Shown here: positions 31,051 to 39,336 of the stretch, in pieces
How the letters are laid out: the number at the start of each line of letters is the position of its first letter
How positions within the stretch are numbered: position 1 is the first letter of the stretch
DNA from: Gordonia sihwensis NBRC 108236
GTDB taxonomy: Bacteria; Actinomycetota; Actinomycetes; Mycobacteriales; Mycobacteriaceae
DNA length: 44,568 nt
Direction of reading: 5' to 3'
Assembly (NCBI RefSeq): GCF_000333035.1
Contig: NZ_BANU01000040.1
Span: 1-44,568, forward strand
Position numbers and translations under genes: made by a program
The notes under the pieces: model-generated
Told to the model about the DNA's origin: nothing
Databases searched by the model: none
The model's input: only the letters and a program-made list of their open reading frames with translations

Positions 31051-31108
31051 CGAAAACTTTGGCTCCCGGACCGGTCTCACAGCCCGTTCCGGGAGCCAAG
31101 AGTTTTCG
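31051..31108. terminator. Bidirectional terminator between exporter and lysX
   Basis: AAAACTTTGGCTCCCGGA (31054-31070 region) faces TCCGGGAGCCAAGAGTTTT (31088-31106), a long stem with one bulge and A/T runs at both ends, so it can work in both directions. It lies between convergent genes. Confidence 0.7.
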
Positions 31109-31112
31109 GGGT

Positions 31113-34100
31113 CTATTGGTGCGGCTTGGCCAGCGGGAACGCGAGCGACTCGCGGATCGACTGACCGGTGATCAACATGACGATGCGGTCAACGCCGAGG
31201 CCGAGACCGCCGGTCGGAGGCATCGCGTACTCGAGCGCGGTGAGGAAGTCCTCGTCGAGTTCCATCGCCTCCGAGTCACCGCCCGCCGCCAGGATCGACT
31301 GCTCAGTGAGCCTCGTTCGCTGTTCCACCGGGTCCGTCAGTTCGGTGTAGGCGGTGCCGAGTTCCACACCCCAGGCCACCAGATCCCAGCGCTCCGCGAC
31401 GCCGTCGACGAGGCGGTGCGCGCGGGTGAGCGGCGACGTCGAGGTCGGGAAGTCCTTGTAGAACGTCGGGAACGTGGTCCGTGCCTCCACCAGGTGTTCG
31501 TACAGTTCCAGGACCAGATGCCCGGCGTCCCAGTCGGGGCGGAACGCGATGTCGAGCCCGCGGCACACGTGCCGCAACTCGTCCACCCCCGTCTCCGGAG
31601 TGATCTTCACTCCCGCAGCCTCCGACACCGCGGCGTGGACGGACTTCACCGGCCACTGTCCGGAGATGTCGACCGTCTCCACGCCGGCGTCCCCGGTGCG
31701 CTCGATCACCGCCCGCCCGTTGGCGGCGGTGGCCGCTGCGACGATCAGCTCCCGCGCGAGCGTCATCATCGACTCGTAATCATGGTGTGCCGCATAGGCT
31801 TCCAGACTGGTGAACTCCGGGTTGTGTGAGAAATCGACGCCTTCGTTGCGGAAGTTCCGGCCGATCTCGAAGACCTTCTCGATGCCTCCCACGCACAGTC
31901 GTTTCAGGAACAGTTCGGGGGCGATGCGCAGGTACAGGTCCATGTCGTAGGCGTTGATGTGCGTGCGGAACGGGGTCGCGTTCGCCCCTCCGTGCACCTG
32001 CTGCAGGATCGGTGTCTCCACCTCCAGGAATCCCTCCGAGGCGAGATGATCGCGGAGGGCGCGGACCACGGCGCTGCGGGTCGCCAGCAGTTCGCGGCTG
32101 CGAGCGTTGACCGCCAGGTCGAGGTAGCGCTGCCGCACCCGGGCCTCCGGATCGGTGAGACCGCTCCATTTGTCCGGAAGCGGGTGCAGACACTTGCCGT
32201 TCAGACGCCACTGCGTCGCGAGCACCGACAGCTCGCCCGATCGGCTGGTCCCGATGGTTCCGGTGATCTCGACGAGGTCTCCCAGATCCACGGTGGACGC
32301 GAAGTCGAGCGAGTGCTCCCCCATCGCCGCGGGTTCCACGAGGATCTGGATCTCGCCGCTCTGGTCGTGCACGTCGGCAAACGTGACTCGACCGAAGTCG
32401 CGTTTGCGCGTGAGCCTCCCGGCGATGCGCACCACGGTCCCGAGCGACGCGGCCGCGGCCTGGGCCACGGTGTGCGTGGGCGGTTGCGCCACCGGGTACG
32501 GGTCCACTCCGTCGTCGATCAGCCGCTCCAGCTTGTCCAGCCGCACGCGCACCTGTTCGGGCCGACGCACCTCGGCGATCCCTCGGGTCCGCGACTCCGA
32601 TTCGAGTTCGGCGACCAGTTCGTCGACGTCGATGCCGTCCGGGACCGACGACGCACCGCTCCGATAGTGCCTGGCCCGCCAGTGCTTGCCGGGAAGCTGG
32701 ACGAATCCCTCGGCGACCATCGCGGCCAGAGCGACGCGTGGAATCACCTTGGCGTCTTGGTAGCAGATGTAGCGCGGCTTCCACCGGGGCTGATACTTCG
32801 CATTCGACTTGTACAGCGACTCCATCTGGAAGAACTTCGAGAAGAACTTCAGCACCGCGTACACCAGCCGCAGCACCGGTCGGGCCCCCACCTGCGGCCC
32901 GTGCTCGAAGACGTCTCGGAAGGTGGCGAAGTTGAGGGAGATCTTCGTGACGCCGACCGACTCGGCGTTCTGCGCCAGCTCGGACACCATCGTCTCCACC
33001 ACGCCGTTCGGGCCGTTGCGGTCGCGCCGCATCAGGTCCAGCGAGACACCGCTGCGGCCCCAGGGAACGAACGACAGCATGCCGATGACCTTCTCGTCGG
33101 CGGTGCCCTCGGCCTCCACCGCCTCGACGAGCAGTGCGTCGCCGTCCGCCGGGTCACCCACCCGGCCCAGCGCCATCGCGAAGCCGCGCTCCTGCTCGGT
33201 GTCGCGCCATTCGTCGGCGCGCCGGACCACTCCTTCCACCTCGGCCCACGGCAGTTCGCTCATGCGCCGCATCCGGACGGTCACACCGAGCCGTCTGACC
33301 CGCGACACCGACCCCCGCACACCCTTCATGGTGGGCCCGGACAGGCTGAAGTCGGCCGCGTTCAGGATCGCCTCGTCGCCGAGGTTGATTGCGTCGAGGC
33401 CGGCAGCGTGCAGGACTTCGGCTCCCCTGGTGCTGGCGCCGAGCACTGCCGGATGCCACCCATAGGTCTCGCAGAGCGCGAAGAACTCGGCGATGGCCTC
33501 GGTCCAGGAGTCCGGATCGCCCACGGGATCGCCGCCGGCGAGCGCTGTCGACATCTCCACTCGATAGGTGATCGCCGCACGTCCGTCGGGGGAGAAGACG
33601 ACCGCCTTGTCGCGCCGCGTCGAGAAGTAGCCGAGCGAGTCCTCGTCGCCGTAGGCGTCCACAAGCGCACGCACCAAGCGTTCGTCCTCAGCGGTCATGA
33701 GCGAGCTGAGCCGCTGCGACCGGAACAGCACGACGGCCGCACAGATCAGCGCGAGCGCCCCGAACAGACCGAGCAGCCAGTTCACCATCCAGGGCGCGTG
33801 ATGATTCGCGAAGGGTTTCACATCGATGGTCGCGAAGGCGACCACGTGGTTGAAGGCGTACGGCAGCCGTTCGTTCGGTGCCACGGTACCGGGTGCGACG
33901 CTGAGCAGCGCCCAGCCGGCGAGGGTTCCGGCGGCCAGTCCGCCGACCAGCACCACCGCCGCCCACCGGAGGGCGCCGCGCCGGACACGGGTGTTGAACT
34001 GCCGGTAGCCCGCGATCAGCACGACCATCAGCGCGATGTTGACGATCAGACCGCTCACCGACTGCCGCCACTCGTCCGCCCAGCCCGGGTCCGACGCGGC

Positions 34101-34505
34101 GACCAGGACCACCAGCAGGTTCAGCACGGTGTAGAGCGATAAGTAGGCGACCGTGATCCACCACGCCACACGTTTGCGCAGCGACAGCGACACCGCGAGC
34201 AGCCCCAGAACCACCGTCCACGCGAGGCTGGTGCTGGGCATGGGGAACAGGTAGTCGTCGACGAACATCCGCGGAATGCGGATCAGATGCCGGAACGGCG
34301 GGATCAGCGTCGACAGCAGTGAGACGGTCGCGAGCAACCCCACGACGGTCCCCGCGATCCGCGGTATCCGCCGGCCGAAGCCGCTGGGATTGGAGATGCG
34401 CCGGACGATCGCGGACGATCGACGATTGGCGGTCGCGTGTCGACTCGCCTCCCGCGTCGCCGCACTCGGCATCGCGTCACGGGATCCGTTCTCCAGTTCT
34501 GGCAT
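31113..34505 (-). CDS. lysX: LysX: lysylphosphatidylglycerol synthase fused to lysyl-tRNA synthetase
   Basis: A protein of 1130 residues. The N-terminus has about seven membrane helices (residues 40-270), then an MprF-type DUF2156 transferase domain (to about 620), then a class II lysyl-tRNA synthetase: OB fold ([20 protein letters not shown]), motif 2 [17 protein letters not shown] and motif 3 [13 protein letters not shown]. It charges tRNA with lysine and transfers the lysine to phosphatidylglycerol, giving a positively charged membrane that resists cationic peptides. The fusion is characteristic of Mycobacteriales, as in M. tuberculosis lysX. A separate housekeeping lysS is expected elsewhere. 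A -10-like GATAAT lies 8 nt before the ATG. Confidence 0.96.
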   Translation of the reverse strand: MPELENGSRDAMPSAATREASRHATANRRSSAIVRRISNPSGFGRRIPRIAGTVVGLLATVSLLSTLIPPFRHLIRIPRMFVDDYLFPMPSTSLAWTVVLGLLAVSLSLRKRVAWWITVAYLSLYTVLNLLVVLVAASDPGWADEWRQSVSGLIVNIALMVVLIAGYRQFNTRVRRGALRWAAVVLVGGLAAGTLAGWALLSVAPGTVAPNERLPYAFNHVVAFATIDVKPFANHHAPWMVNWLLGLFGALALICAAVVLFRSQRLSSLMTAEDERLVRALVDAYGDEDSLGYFSTRRDKAVVFSPDGRAAITYRVEMSTALAGGDPVGDPDSWTEAIAEFFALCETYGWHPAVLGASTRGAEVLHAAGLDAINLGDEAILNAADFSLSGPTMKGVRGSVSRVRRLGVTVRMRRMSELPWAEVEGVVRRADEWRDTEQERGFAMALGRVGDPADGDALLVEAVEAEGTADEKVIGMLSFVPWGRSGVSLDLMRRDRNGPNGVVETMVSELAQNAESVGVTKISLNFATFRDVFEHGPQVGARPVLRLVYAVLKFFSKFFQMESLYKSNAKYQPRWKPRYICYQDAKVIPRVALAAMVAEGFVQLPGKHWRARHYRSGASSVPDGIDVDELVAELESESRTRGIAEVRRPEQVRVRLDKLERLIDDGVDPYPVAQPPTHTVAQAAAASLGTVVRIAGRLTRKRDFGRVTFADVHDQSGEIQILVEPAAMGEHSLDFASTVDLGDLVEITGTIGTSRSGELSVLATQWRLNGKCLHPLPDKWSGLTDPEARVRQRYLDLAVNARSRELLATRSAVVRALRDHLASEGFLEVETPILQQVHGGANATPFRTHINAYDMDLYLRIAPELFLKRLCVGGIEKVFEIGRNFRNEGVDFSHNPEFTSLEAYAAHHDYESMMTLARELIVAAATAANGRAVIERTGDAGVETVDISGQWPVKSVHAAVSEAAGVKITPETGVDELRHVCRGLDIAFRPDWDAGHLVLELYEHLVEARTTFPTFYKDFPTSTSPLTRAHRLVDGVAERWDLVAWGVELGTAYTELTDPVEQRTRLTEQSILAAGGDSEAMELDEDFLTALEYAMPPTGGLGLGVDRIVMLITGQSIRESLAFPLAKPHQ

Positions 34506-34513
34506 GCCTTCAA

Positions 34514-34519
34514 ATTATC
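34514..34519 (-). promoter_or_regulatory. Putative lysX -10 (GATAAT)
   Basis: On the minus strand GATAAT lies 8 nt before the lysX ATG in a 58-bp divergent gap shared with the S4 gene. It is close to TATAAT. Confidence 0.35.
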
Positions 34520-34563
34520 CGGGCGCCCGGCCGACGGAGAAGGACGCGCGGCACAATGCAGGA

Positions 34564-34776
34564 GTGGATCAGATCGAAATCCGGGATGACAACATCCGAC
34601 TCGGGCAGTTCCTGAAGCTTGCGAACCTGATCGAGTCCGGGGCCGACGCCAAGGCGGTGATCGCCGACGGGCTGGTCACGGTCAACGGCCGGCCGGAGAT
34701 CCGCCGCGGCCGTCAGCTGCGCGACGGCGACGTGGTCGAGCTGGGCGGAATCAGCGTGCGAGTTTCAACTCCGTGA
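34564..34776 (+). CDS. S4-domain RNA-binding protein
   Basis: A protein of 70 residues that is essentially one S4 domain: IRLGQFLKLANLIESGADAK, VIADGLVTVNGRPEIRRGRQ and VVELGGISVRV. S4 domains bind structured RNA; the short stand-alone type resembles YaaA/YbcJ proteins linked to ribosome or tRNA handling. The GTG start at 34564 gives the expected domain start; the longer open frame upstream overlaps lysX. A weak -10-like CACAAT (34552-34557) lies 6 nt before the GTG. Divergent from lysX, the gene ends 26 bp inside the convergent 49-codon gene. Confidence 0.85.
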   Translation: MDQIEIRDDNIRLGQFLKLANLIESGADAKAVIADGLVTVNGRPEIRRGRQLRDGDVVELGGISVRVSTP

Positions 34777-34900
34777 GCTCCTGCTGAGTGACGAGACGTT
34801 CTCGCTGCTCAGACAGCTCCCGGGGAACACGGCGCCAGTTGCCGACGACACGCGCGAGCATCGTTCGCGGGGTCTTGCGTCGTTGGCGACTCGTCGGCAT
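34751..34900 (-). CDS. Small basic protein of 49 residues
   Basis: A short gene on the minus strand whose product is MPTSRQRRKTPRTMLARVVG followed by a charged helix with ELSEQRERLVTQQELTELKL. It is rich in Arg and strongly basic at the N-terminus. A ribosome binding site (AAAGGAC, 5 nt before the ATG at 34900) supports it. It overlaps the 3' end of the S4 gene by 26 bp. I recognise no family; the basic N-terminus and helical tail could bind nucleic acid or protein. Calling it a gene rests on the ribosome site and clean frame; comparison across the order would decide. Confidence 0.5.
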   Translation of the reverse strand: MPTSRQRRKTPRTMLARVVGNWRRVPRELSEQRERLVTQQELTELKLAR

Positions 34901-35104
34901 GTCTGTCCTTTCCACTCCGAGCCCGCAGTAGGCTCACTCCCTATCCAGAGTGTCGTCGACGACGCACCACGCGTTAGCCTCCGGCGCGGAAAGAGTCCGG
35001 TTTCACTCACGGGCCGCGGTATGAGCCAGGTCGGCCGGACACCTCCCCCGCGCCCTCGAGGTGCGCGCATACTACAGAGACCACCGGCCCCGAAGGAGCG
35101 AGAC

Positions 35105-35527
35105 ATGGCAGAGTCGATCGCAACGTACATCGCATTGCCCGGCACCACAGCCGAGGCAATGCAGCACTGGCACGACGTCTTCGGAGGGGAGCTCCAGATC
35201 CTCCGCTACGGAGACAACCCGATGCCCGGAATGCCCTTCGACCCCGACCCGCAGGCGGTAGCGCACGCGACTCTGGTGACGGACGCAGGCATCATCGCCG
35301 GCGCCGACGCGATGCCGGACGGTCACGACTACGCCGTGCAGGGAACGGCCTACTCGCTGCTCTACACGACGGACACTCCGGACCAGGCGCGCACCTACCT
35401 CCAGCGGTTGGTCGAGGGCGGCGGCCGCGAGGCCATGCCCTTCGCCCGCGCGCCCTGGGGCGGATGGTACGGCCAGGTGTTCGACCGATTCGGCGTGATG
35501 TGGGCGTTCTCCTGCGCGGGAGAGTAG
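35105..35527 (+). CDS. PhnB-like single-domain VOC protein
   Basis: A protein of 140 residues of the PhnB/glyoxalase-like group: YIALPGTTAEAMQHWHDVFG, the GGELQILRYGDNP loop, GADAMPDGHDY, and the ending FDRFGVMWAFSC. It lacks an obvious metal-ligand set, so it may be an unassigned VOC member rather than a metalloenzyme. AAGGAG lies 6 nt before the ATG, a strong ribosome site. It stands alone between the small basic protein gene and the sulfur module, with a hairpin after it. Confidence 0.85.
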   Translation: MAESIATYIALPGTTAEAMQHWHDVFGGELQILRYGDNPMPGMPFDPDPQAVAHATLVTDAGIIAGADAMPDGHDYAVQGTAYSLLYTTDTPDQARTYLQRLVEGGGREAMPFARAPWGGWYGQVFDRFGVMWAFSCAGE

Positions 35528-35564
35528 TGAGACGGCGGTCGGACCCCGGCCGCGGTGAGCCCGA

Positions 35565-35594
35565 GGCGGCCCGACACCGCAGTGCCGGGCCGCC
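35565..35594. terminator. Hairpin between the VOC and dioxygenase genes
   Basis: GGCGGCCCG (35565-35573) and CGGGCCGCC (35586-35594) form a perfect 9-bp stem around a 12-nt loop. It probably terminates both convergent genes. Confidence 0.58.
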
Positions 35595-35618
35595 GCCGCG
35601 TAGGTCACGCAGCGTAGG

Positions 35619-36602
35619 TCACGCCGCGTATACGCCCAACCGGCGCGGCTCCTCCACCACCGAGTAGTGCGATGCGTCGCCGGCGATGATCCGGCTGCTC
35701 TCGCCGTCGATGCTCACCGGGACGTCGCCGGCGAGCGTGATCCGGTGCAGTTCCCGCTTCTGCCCGCCGAAGTCGGCGATGCCGTAGTGCTGCGTGGCAC
35801 GGTTGTCCCAGATCGCCACATCGCCGAGACTCCAATTCCACCGGAAGGTGTTCTCGAGCCGGGTGATTCGGTTCTGCAGCAGCTGGTACAGCGGACCGAA
35901 CTCGGCGGGCTTTAGCGCCGGGAACTCCTTGACGAAATGTCCGAGCAGCAGACTCCGCTCCCCGGTCTCCGGATGCACCCGCACCACCGGATGGAGCGTC
36001 TCGTACGCGGCGCTCGTGAACTCGCGGTAGTGGTCGGCGCGACGGCGCGTCTCCTCGTCACCGCCGTCGTGTTCGGCGGTCACGTAGTCGTAGAAGTTGG
36101 TGTGCTTGGCCCACAGCCCGTCGACCAGCGCCCGCAGCGGCGCGGGCAGTTGCTCGTAGGCCGCCACGGTCGAGGCCCAGGTGGTGGCTCCGCCCCACGC
36201 CGGCAGCGTCACCGCACGCAGGATGGACGCCTTCGGGACGCGGTCGACGAAGGAGACGTCCGTATGCCAGCTGTTGGCGGCGCCTTCGATCGTCAACAGC
36301 TGCGAACCGCGGGAGGTGACCGTGGGGTGCGGAAGAGTCGGATCGCCGAGCAGTTCGGCGAACGCGTACTGACCGTCGTCGTCGAGATGATGCTGGTCGG
36401 TGAAGACGACCACCTTGTTCGCGGCGAGGGCGAGGCGGATCGCCTCGACCTGTTCGGCGGGCAACTCCCCGCCCAGGCGCACTCCGCCGATTCTGGCGCC
36501 GATGTTCTCGCCGAGTCGGTCGACGGTGATGCCTGCTTCGGAATAGATCTTTCGCGCGGCCTCTTCGCGGTCGGCGCGATTGGAGATGGACGTGACGGTC
36601 AT
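35619..36602 (-). CDS. TauD/TfdA-family Fe(II)/2-oxoglutarate dioxygenase, probable alkylsulfatase or sulfonate oxygenase
   Basis: A protein of 327 residues of the TauD/AtsK class. The iron triad is H113, D115 (SWHTDVSF) and H272 ([10 protein letters not shown]), and R287 (ELHRITL) binds 2-oxoglutarate. Members hydroxylate alkyl sulfates or sulfonates so that sulfite or sulfate is released, as in AtsK and M. tuberculosis Rv3406. The adjacent sulfatase and transporter genes support an organosulfur role. The ATG at 36602 lies in the 185-bp gap before the sulfatase stop. Upstream sites include TACCGATTCGGTA and CTGAATCGGCGAAT. The substrate is not decided by sequence. Confidence 0.9.
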   Translation of the reverse strand: MTVTSISNRADREEAARKIYSEAGITVDRLGENIGARIGGVRLGGELPAEQVEAIRLALAANKVVVFTDQHHLDDDGQYAFAELLGDPTLPHPTVTSRGSQLLTIEGAANSWHTDVSFVDRVPKASILRAVTLPAWGGATTWASTVAAYEQLPAPLRALVDGLWAKHTNFYDYVTAEHDGGDEETRRRADHYREFTSAAYETLHPVVRVHPETGERSLLLGHFVKEFPALKPAEFGPLYQLLQNRITRLENTFRWNWSLGDVAIWDNRATQHYGIADFGGQKRELHRITLAGDVPVSIDGESSRIIAGDASHYSVVEEPRRLGVYAA

Positions 36603-36650
36603 AGCGAGATCCCTCTCGAAGAATGTGGTTGGAATGGTGTGAATTCATCA

Positions 36651-36717
36651 CTGAATCGGCGAATGCCGATGCTTCGCCTGTGAGTGAGGAACTGATTGAT
36701 GAGATACCGATTCGGTA
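36651..36717. promoter_or_regulatory. Upstream control region of the dioxygenase: shared 14-mer and TACCGATTCGGTA palindrome
   Basis: CTGAATCGGCGAAT (36651-36664) is, on the minus strand, ATTCGCCGATTCAG, which matches the ABC/sulfatase region at 13 of 14 bases. A 13-bp palindrome TACCGATTCGGTA lies at 36705-36717. Both contain CCGATTC. A shared sulfur regulator is inferred. Confidence 0.48.
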
Positions 36718-36787
36718 ATTCAATGAAATCAGTCGGCTCGACCTGCCGCGAGATATTCACTCACCCTGATCGAAAGGACGCAGAGCC

Positions 36788-39139
36788 TCAATCCGCGTGG
36801 TCGGCGGCGTGATCGTCGATCTCTCGCCGCACGTCTTCGGGGACCCGCACCGGGCCCGGCCGGTAGGTGACGGCCACCAGGGCGGGACCGGCACGGAAGA
36901 CGCCGCGACGGCGGCGCAGCTGCGGGTCGACGGCGCCGCGTGCGTCGCGACCCACCGAGATCCCGGTCCACGGCGCCATTCCGACCAGTTGCACCGCATC
37001 GGGCAGGGACGCGACCACCGTCTCATCGCCTGAGGCCGAGGCGAGCACGGTGAAGTCCCACCTCACCCGCGGTGTCGCGGCCGCCCGGAGGGTGACGGTG
37101 TCCGTTCCGGGCGGCAGAGCACCGGTGACCCGCTGGATCCGGCCGTAGGAATTGAAGGTGAACGTCAGCCGCCCGTCCTCCACCGCCAGCAGGTAGCCGC
37201 CCTGCTGGTCGCCGTGCGCGACCAGCACCCCTTCGTCCTCGGCCGACCAGCCCCGCAGTTCGACGATCACGTCGAAGTCTCGGTAGGCGATGAGCCGACT
37301 CGACCGGTACCGTTCGAGGGTCGGCGTCCCGGCCAGGATCCGGACCGGCGATGCGTACCGGCGGTCCTCGGCCGGGCGTCGCCGCTGCGGTGCGTCCGCG
37401 GTGTCGAAGAGCGGGAACACCGTGTTGTGCCAGGCCGCGGCGTCCCATGCCCGCGCCAGTTCCGCCACGAGGTCGGGATGCTCCGCGGCCACGTCGTTCG
37501 TCTCCGCGGGGTCGGTGCGCACGTCGTACAGTTGCCAGCGGGGTGCGTCGACGTGGTCAGGGCGGTGGTCGTGCAGCGACAACAGCTTCCAGCCGTCACG
37601 ATAGAAACCGCGATGGCCCCCGAACTCCGCGTACTGCTCGATGTGCGGCGAGGACGCCGCCGGGTCGCGGAGCACCTCGGCGATGCTGACGCCGTCCCGT
37701 TCCACCGCGGGCACGCCCTGACGTGTCGCGGGAGTCGGCACGCCGGCCAGCTCCAGCAGAGTCGGCGCGAGGTCGGTGACGTACGAGAACTGCCGCCGGA
37801 CGCCGTTGTCTCCCTCGGTCCGCGGCAGCCCGCTCGGCCACGACATCACGAACGGCACCCGCACGCCGCCTGCGAAGGTCTGGCCCTTGTAGAAGCGGAA
37901 GGGGGTGTTGGACGCCTGGCCCCAGCCGCGCGGATAGTGAACGCCGAGGTCGGCCGAACCGATCAGCTCCTCGTCGTGCGGCACGTCGCGCTCCCAGTCA
38001 TCGGGCACCGGACCGTGCACGAACTGGCTGAAGTACGACCGTGTTCCGGTGGCCCCGCCCTCTGCGGTGCCACCGTTGTCGGAGGTGAACACGATGATCG
38101 TGTCCTCGAGCTCACCGAGATCCTCGAGTAGGCCGATGAGCCGCCCGACGCTCTGGTCGACGCTGTCGACGAGCGCCGCGTACACCTCCTGGTAACGCTG
38201 GTAGCGGCGCTTCTCGTCGTCGTTCAAGTCGTCCCAGCGCGGCGCGTCGTAGCCGGGTTCGGTGTTGCGCTCGGCGATCGGCGTGCCGGGGTCGAACAGA
38301 CCGTCGGCGATCTGTCGCGCGAAGCGTTTGCGGCGCACCTCGTCCCAGCCTTCGGCGTACCTGCCGCGGTGACGAGCCAGGTCGTCGGCTTTCGCCTGGT
38401 GCGGTCCATGCATCGCGATGTGCGCGAAGTACAGGAAGAAGGGCTTGTCCGAGTCGTGTGCGCGCAACGCTGTGATCTGGTCGATCGCCCGGTCCGTGAG
38501 ATCGTCGGTGACGTAGTACCCGTCGGGATACTCGTCGACGTCGACCACCGAGTTGTCGGCGATCAGCTGATTCGGGTTGAAGAACGAGTTCAAGCCCTCC
38601 AGCGAACCGTAGTAGCTGTCGAAGCCGCGCTGCAGGGGCCACGACTTCCGCGATCGCCCCGGGCTCATGTCGGCGTCCCGCACCAGATGCCACTTGCCGA
38701 CAGCGAAGGTGGCGTACCCGGACTCCCGCAGTATCTCCGGCAGCGTGAGCACGTCGTCGGCCAGTTCCAGGCGCAGCCCGGGGAAGCCGGGGTCGGAGTT
38801 GGCGACGCTGCCGTAGCCCGCACGGTGCGGATTGACGCCGGTCAGCAGCGCCGCACGCGCCGGTGAGCACACCGGTGTGGTGTGGTAGTTGCTCAGCCGG
38901 AACCCGCTCCGCGCGAGCCGGTCGATGTTCGGCGTCGGGATCTCGGCGCCGAAGGGACCGACATCGGAGTATCCGAGATCGTCGACCAAGACCACGACGA
39001 TGTTCGGCGCGCCGGCCGGCGGTTCGGGCTCGGGCGGCCACCACGGCGTCGACACCGAGGTGGTGCGGCCGACTGCGCCGCCGAAATCCTCGTAACCTCG
39101 CGCATGAGCGGGAATTGAATTGCCGTCGTTGCCGGACAT
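36788..39139 (-). CDS. Large arylsulfatase-type sulfatase, formylglycine class
   Basis: A protein of 783 residues, the size of mycobacterial AtsA/AtsB-type sulfatases. The modification site is CSPARAALLT with C91, which is converted to formylglycine. Metal ligands begin with D53 and D54 (VLVDDLGYSD) and include SDNGGTA; FAVGKWHL and HGPHQAKAD are further family motifs. The C-terminal 200 residues form a beta-rich extension typical of the large group. It cleaves sulfate esters to sulfate. The start is the ATG at 39139; no signal peptide is visible, so it is probably cytosolic and acts after import. No formylglycine-generating enzyme gene is in the window. Confidence 0.92.
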   Translation of the reverse strand: MSGNDGNSIPAHARGYEDFGGAVGRTTSVSTPWWPPEPEPPAGAPNIVVVLVDDLGYSDVGPFGAEIPTPNIDRLARSGFRLSNYHTTPVCSPARAALLTGVNPHRAGYGSVANSDPGFPGLRLELADDVLTLPEILRESGYATFAVGKWHLVRDADMSPGRSRKSWPLQRGFDSYYGSLEGLNSFFNPNQLIADNSVVDVDEYPDGYYVTDDLTDRAIDQITALRAHDSDKPFFLYFAHIAMHGPHQAKADDLARHRGRYAEGWDEVRRKRFARQIADGLFDPGTPIAERNTEPGYDAPRWDDLNDDEKRRYQRYQEVYAALVDSVDQSVGRLIGLLEDLGELEDTIIVFTSDNGGTAEGGATGTRSYFSQFVHGPVPDDWERDVPHDEELIGSADLGVHYPRGWGQASNTPFRFYKGQTFAGGVRVPFVMSWPSGLPRTEGDNGVRRQFSYVTDLAPTLLELAGVPTPATRQGVPAVERDGVSIAEVLRDPAASSPHIEQYAEFGGHRGFYRDGWKLLSLHDHRPDHVDAPRWQLYDVRTDPAETNDVAAEHPDLVAELARAWDAAAWHNTVFPLFDTADAPQRRRPAEDRRYASPVRILAGTPTLERYRSSRLIAYRDFDVIVELRGWSAEDEGVLVAHGDQQGGYLLAVEDGRLTFTFNSYGRIQRVTGALPPGTDTVTLRAAATPRVRWDFTVLASASGDETVVASLPDAVQLVGMAPWTGISVGRDARGAVDPQLRRRRGVFRAGPALVAVTYRPGPVRVPEDVRREIDDHAADHAD

Positions 39140-39161
39140 CTGCCTGCTTCCTGTTCGCGTT

Positions 39162-39175
39162 ATTCGCCGAATCAG
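39162..39175. promoter_or_regulatory. Shared sulfur-module motif ATTCGCCGAATCAG
   Basis: This 14-mer matches the dioxygenase upstream site at 13 of 14 positions and lies between the divergent sulfatase and ABC operons. Related CCGA/TCGG words lie at 39229-39238 (AGATTCGGGC) and 39247-39262 (ACCGATTACATTCGGC). Confidence 0.45.
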
Positions 39176-39336
39176 CGTTTCGGCGCTTGCGCGAAGATGC
39201 CTCACTCTCCGATCTGTGGTCAAAGTTTAGATTCGGGCTGAACGCAACCGATTACATTCGGCCGCCACCCGCGAATGATTCCTCGAAGTCGCGCATTTCC
39301 GCGATCACCGTCCTCTTCGAGAAAGCAGACCTTCGC

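Noticed and set aside
36636..36650. CRP site upstream of the dioxygenase (TGTGAATTCATCAC)
   Set aside because: The half-sites are separated by 5 bp instead of 6, so it does not fit the CRP/GlxR consensus. A GAATTC-centred dyad remains but is not symmetrical over its arms.
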